A DNA stretch of 64,000 bases, taken from NCBI RefSeq assembly GCF_012933465.1, contig NZ_JABBND010000005.1, forward strand, positions 186,001 to 250,000, given 5' to 3'. Positions 62,656 through 64,000 of the stretch are shown piece by piece. The position numbers and the translations under genes are program-made. Within the stretch, counting starts at the first letter, position 1. Every line of letters begins with the position of its first letter. The notes under the pieces were generated by a model, which saw only the letters and a list, made by a program, of their open reading frames with translations, did no database searches and was not told the DNA's origin. This stretch comes from Actinomycetospora sp. TBRC 11914. Its GTDB lineage: Bacteria > Actinomycetota > Actinomycetes > Mycobacteriales > Pseudonocardiaceae.

Positions 62656-63870
62656 ATGCCGTCACGCCGGCTCCCGCGCTACGCCGAACTCAAGCCGCTC
62701 CTCCGGGTGCGCCCCCCGCGGCTCGACGGCACCCGCCGCCGGCTGGAGTCGGCCTTCACGATCGCCGACCTCCGCGAGACCGCCCGCCGCCGGGTGCCGC
62801 GGGCGGTGTTCGACTACGTCGACGGGGCCGCCGAGCAGGAGGTGAGCCTGCGGCGCGCCCGCGAGGCCTACGCCCGCGTCGAGTTCTCGCCGCGCATCCT
62901 GCGCGACGTCGGGTCGGTCGACACGTCGACGACCATCCTCGGGGCCTCCGCGTCGCTCCCGCTGGTCCTCGCGCCGACCGGGTTCACCCGGATGATGCAC
63001 CACGAGGGCGAGCGCGCCGTGGGTCGCGCCGCCGAGGCGGCGTCGCTGCCCTACGCGCTCTCGACCATGGGCACCACGTCCGTCGAGGACCTCGCCGCCG
63101 CCGCGCCGCTGGGCCGGCACTGGTTCCAGCTCTACCTCTGGCGCGACCGCGACGCCTCGACCGACCTCGTCGAGCGCGCCCGCAAGGCCGGCTACGACAC
63201 GCTCGTGCTCACCGTCGACACCCCCGTCGCCGGGGCCCGGCTCCGCGACTCCCACAACGGCCTGACGATCCCGCCGTCGTTGACCGCCCGCACCCTCGCC
63301 GACATGGCCCGCCACCCGGCCTGGTGGTCGAACCTGCTGACCACCGAGCCGCTCGAGTTCGCCTCGCTGAGCTCCTGGAGCGGCACGGTCGCCGAGCTGG
63401 TGGGCCACATGTTCGACCCGACCGCGGTGGCCGCCGACCTCACCTGGCTGCGCGAGCAGTGGCCCGGCCACCTCGTCGTCAAGGGCGTCCAGCACGTCGA
63501 GGACGCCCGGGCGGTGGTCGACCTCGGCGCCGACGCGGTCGTCGTGTCCAACCACGGCGGCCGCCAGCTCGACCGCGCCCCCACCCCGCTCGAGCTGCTG
63601 CCCGGCGTCGTCGCGGCCGTCGGGGACCGCGCCGAGGTCTTCGTCGACACCGGGGTGACGACGGGGGCCGACGTCATCGCCGCCCGTGCGCTCGGCGCCC
63701 GCGCCGCCCTGGTCGGCCGGGCCTACCTCTACGGCCTCATGGTCGGTGGCCAGGCGGGCGTGACCCGGGCGATCGACATCCTGCGCGCCGAGGCGATCCG
63801 CACCCTGCAGCTGCTCGGGGTGGAGCGCGTCGACGACCTCGACGACCGCCACGCGAAGCTCCGCATGTGA
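62656..63870 (+). CDS. FMN-dependent alpha-hydroxy-acid dehydrogenase/oxidase (LldD-like)
   Basis: 404 residues from ATG 62656 with GAGGAGGT upstream. DLRETARRRVPRAVFDYVDG starts the domain; PLVLAPTGFTRMMHHEGERA, FQLYLWRDRDASTDL, LTVDTPVAGARLRDSHNG, VVKGVQHVEDARAV and VVVSNHGGRQLDRAPTPLEL with the catalytic His follow in family order. The usual DGGIRRG FMN-phosphate motif reads DTGVTTGADV here, which is a notable change. It would oxidise lactate or a similar hydroxy acid; the exact substrate is unclear. It ends inside a perfect palindrome shared with the convergent gene. Confidence 0.9.
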   Translation: MPSRRLPRYAELKPLLRVRPPRLDGTRRRLESAFTIADLRETARRRVPRAVFDYVDGAAEQEVSLRRAREAYARVEFSPRILRDVGSVDTSTTILGASASLPLVLAPTGFTRMMHHEGERAVGRAAEAASLPYALSTMGTTSVEDLAAAAPLGRHWFQLYLWRDRDASTDLVERARKAGYDTLVLTVDTPVAGARLRDSHNGLTIPPSLTARTLADMARHPAWWSNLLTTEPLEFASLSSWSGTVAELVGHMFDPTAVAADLTWLREQWPGHLVVKGVQHVEDARAVVDLGADAVVVSNHGGRQLDRAPTPLELLPGVVAAVGDRAEVFVDTGVTTGADVIAARALGARAALVGRAYLYGLMVGGQAGVTRAIDILRAEAIRTLQLLGVERVDDLDDRHAKLRM

Positions 63871-63908
63871 ACGGATGTGGTCGCCCGGACGACCACATCC
63901 GTTCACAT
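63865..63908. terminator. Perfect 19-bp palindromic terminator holding both stop codons
   Basis: ATGTGAACGGATGTGGTCG (63865-63883) and its exact complement (63890-63908) flank CCCGGA. The TGA of the left arm (63868-63870) ends the dehydrogenase gene and the TGA of the right arm (63903-63905, minus strand) ends the next gene. Confidence 0.88.
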
Positions 63909-64000
63909 GGGCTTCGCCCACCGCCCGAGCACCATGAGCGTCTTGGTGCCGGTGACCGTGCCCGCGCGGCGCAGGCGGTCGATGGTCGCCTGGAGGTGCG
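63903..64000 (-). CDS. C-terminal end of an unidentified protein (runs off the window)
   Basis: Only the last 32 codons are present, ending LGRWAKPM before a TGA (63903-63905) inside the palindromic terminator. The piece reads HLQATIDRLRRAGTVTGTKT before that. It is too short for a family call. Its stop lies within the palindrome, matching the layout at other convergent ends. Confidence 0.55.
   Translation of the reverse strand, partial: HLQATIDRLRRAGTVTGTKTLMVLGRWAKPM

Noticed and set aside
1-64000. CRISPR arrays, tRNA or rRNA genes, transposase or phage genes
   Set aside because: None recognised; the repeats found are dispersed palindromes without a regular spacer pattern, and no transposase lies in the window.

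Overview
The window is very GC-rich and codes densely on both strands. It uses many GTG starts, and genes in the same operon often overlap by four bases (ATGA or GTGA). It carries a SARP-type regulator, an F420/PPOX-family enzyme, a DinB-type (possibly mycothiol-linked) protein, an MbtH protein and IdeR-like iron boxes. Together these point to a high-GC actinomycete, perhaps of the Pseudonocardiales; the order is only an impression.

Layout. (1) About 1-6.2 kb: the start of a hydrophobic protein, a large SARP-AAA regulator, a permuted-papain-like amidase, a PPOX/F420 protein and a membrane-tethered HTH protein behind an unusual repeat-rich intergenic region. (2) About 6.3-26.1 kb: an exopolysaccharide/capsule locus with four glycosyltransferases, a DUF4397-sortase fusion, a large LuxR regulator, a polyprenyl-phosphate sugar transferase, a beta-helix protein, a Wzy-like polymerase, a Wzz/tyrosine-kinase-like protein, a Wzx-like flippase, and gmd-fcl for GDP-fucose. 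(3) About 26.4-29.5 kb: a small membrane protein, a GNAT-like protein, a DinB protein and an acetate transporter. (4) About 29.5-62.1 kb: a catecholate-type siderophore locus that probably also uses hydroxamate. It holds genes for 2,3-dihydroxybenzoate synthesis and activation, a free aryl carrier protein, MbtH, two NRPSs (4356 and 1672 aa), an ornithine N-monooxygenase, an ABC importer, a siderophore-interacting protein and an MFS exporter. (5) The end: a small membrane protein, an FMN-dependent alpha-hydroxy-acid dehydrogenase and the tail of another gene.

How the siderophore genes fit together. DhbC, DhbB and DhbA would make dihydroxybenzoate; DhbE would load it onto the aryl carrier protein. 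The first NRPS has a glycine-type A domain, followed by a C-T module with no A domain. The second NRPS has three modules (C-A-T-E, C-A-T-E, C-A-T-TE); the middle one has a serine code and the outer two have related codes, possibly for ornithine or hydroxyornithine.

The most unusual signal is a set of short palindromic repeats spread through the window, many lying in frame inside genes. One family (A) has six copies of exactly 49 bp. They occur in a glycosyltransferase and both NRPS genes (two in tandem where an A domain is missing), at the 5' end of the beta-helix gene, and across the dhbB-fepD junction, where the copy supplies a stop and a start codon. Other families: E in an NRPS epimerase domain and in DhbC; F in the serine A domain and the start of FepG; G in opposite orientations in two paralogous A domains. 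Families B and C are mainly intergenic, terminator-like palindromes. This resembles the in-gene palindromic elements known from Rickettsia and may be an undescribed actinobacterial counterpart.
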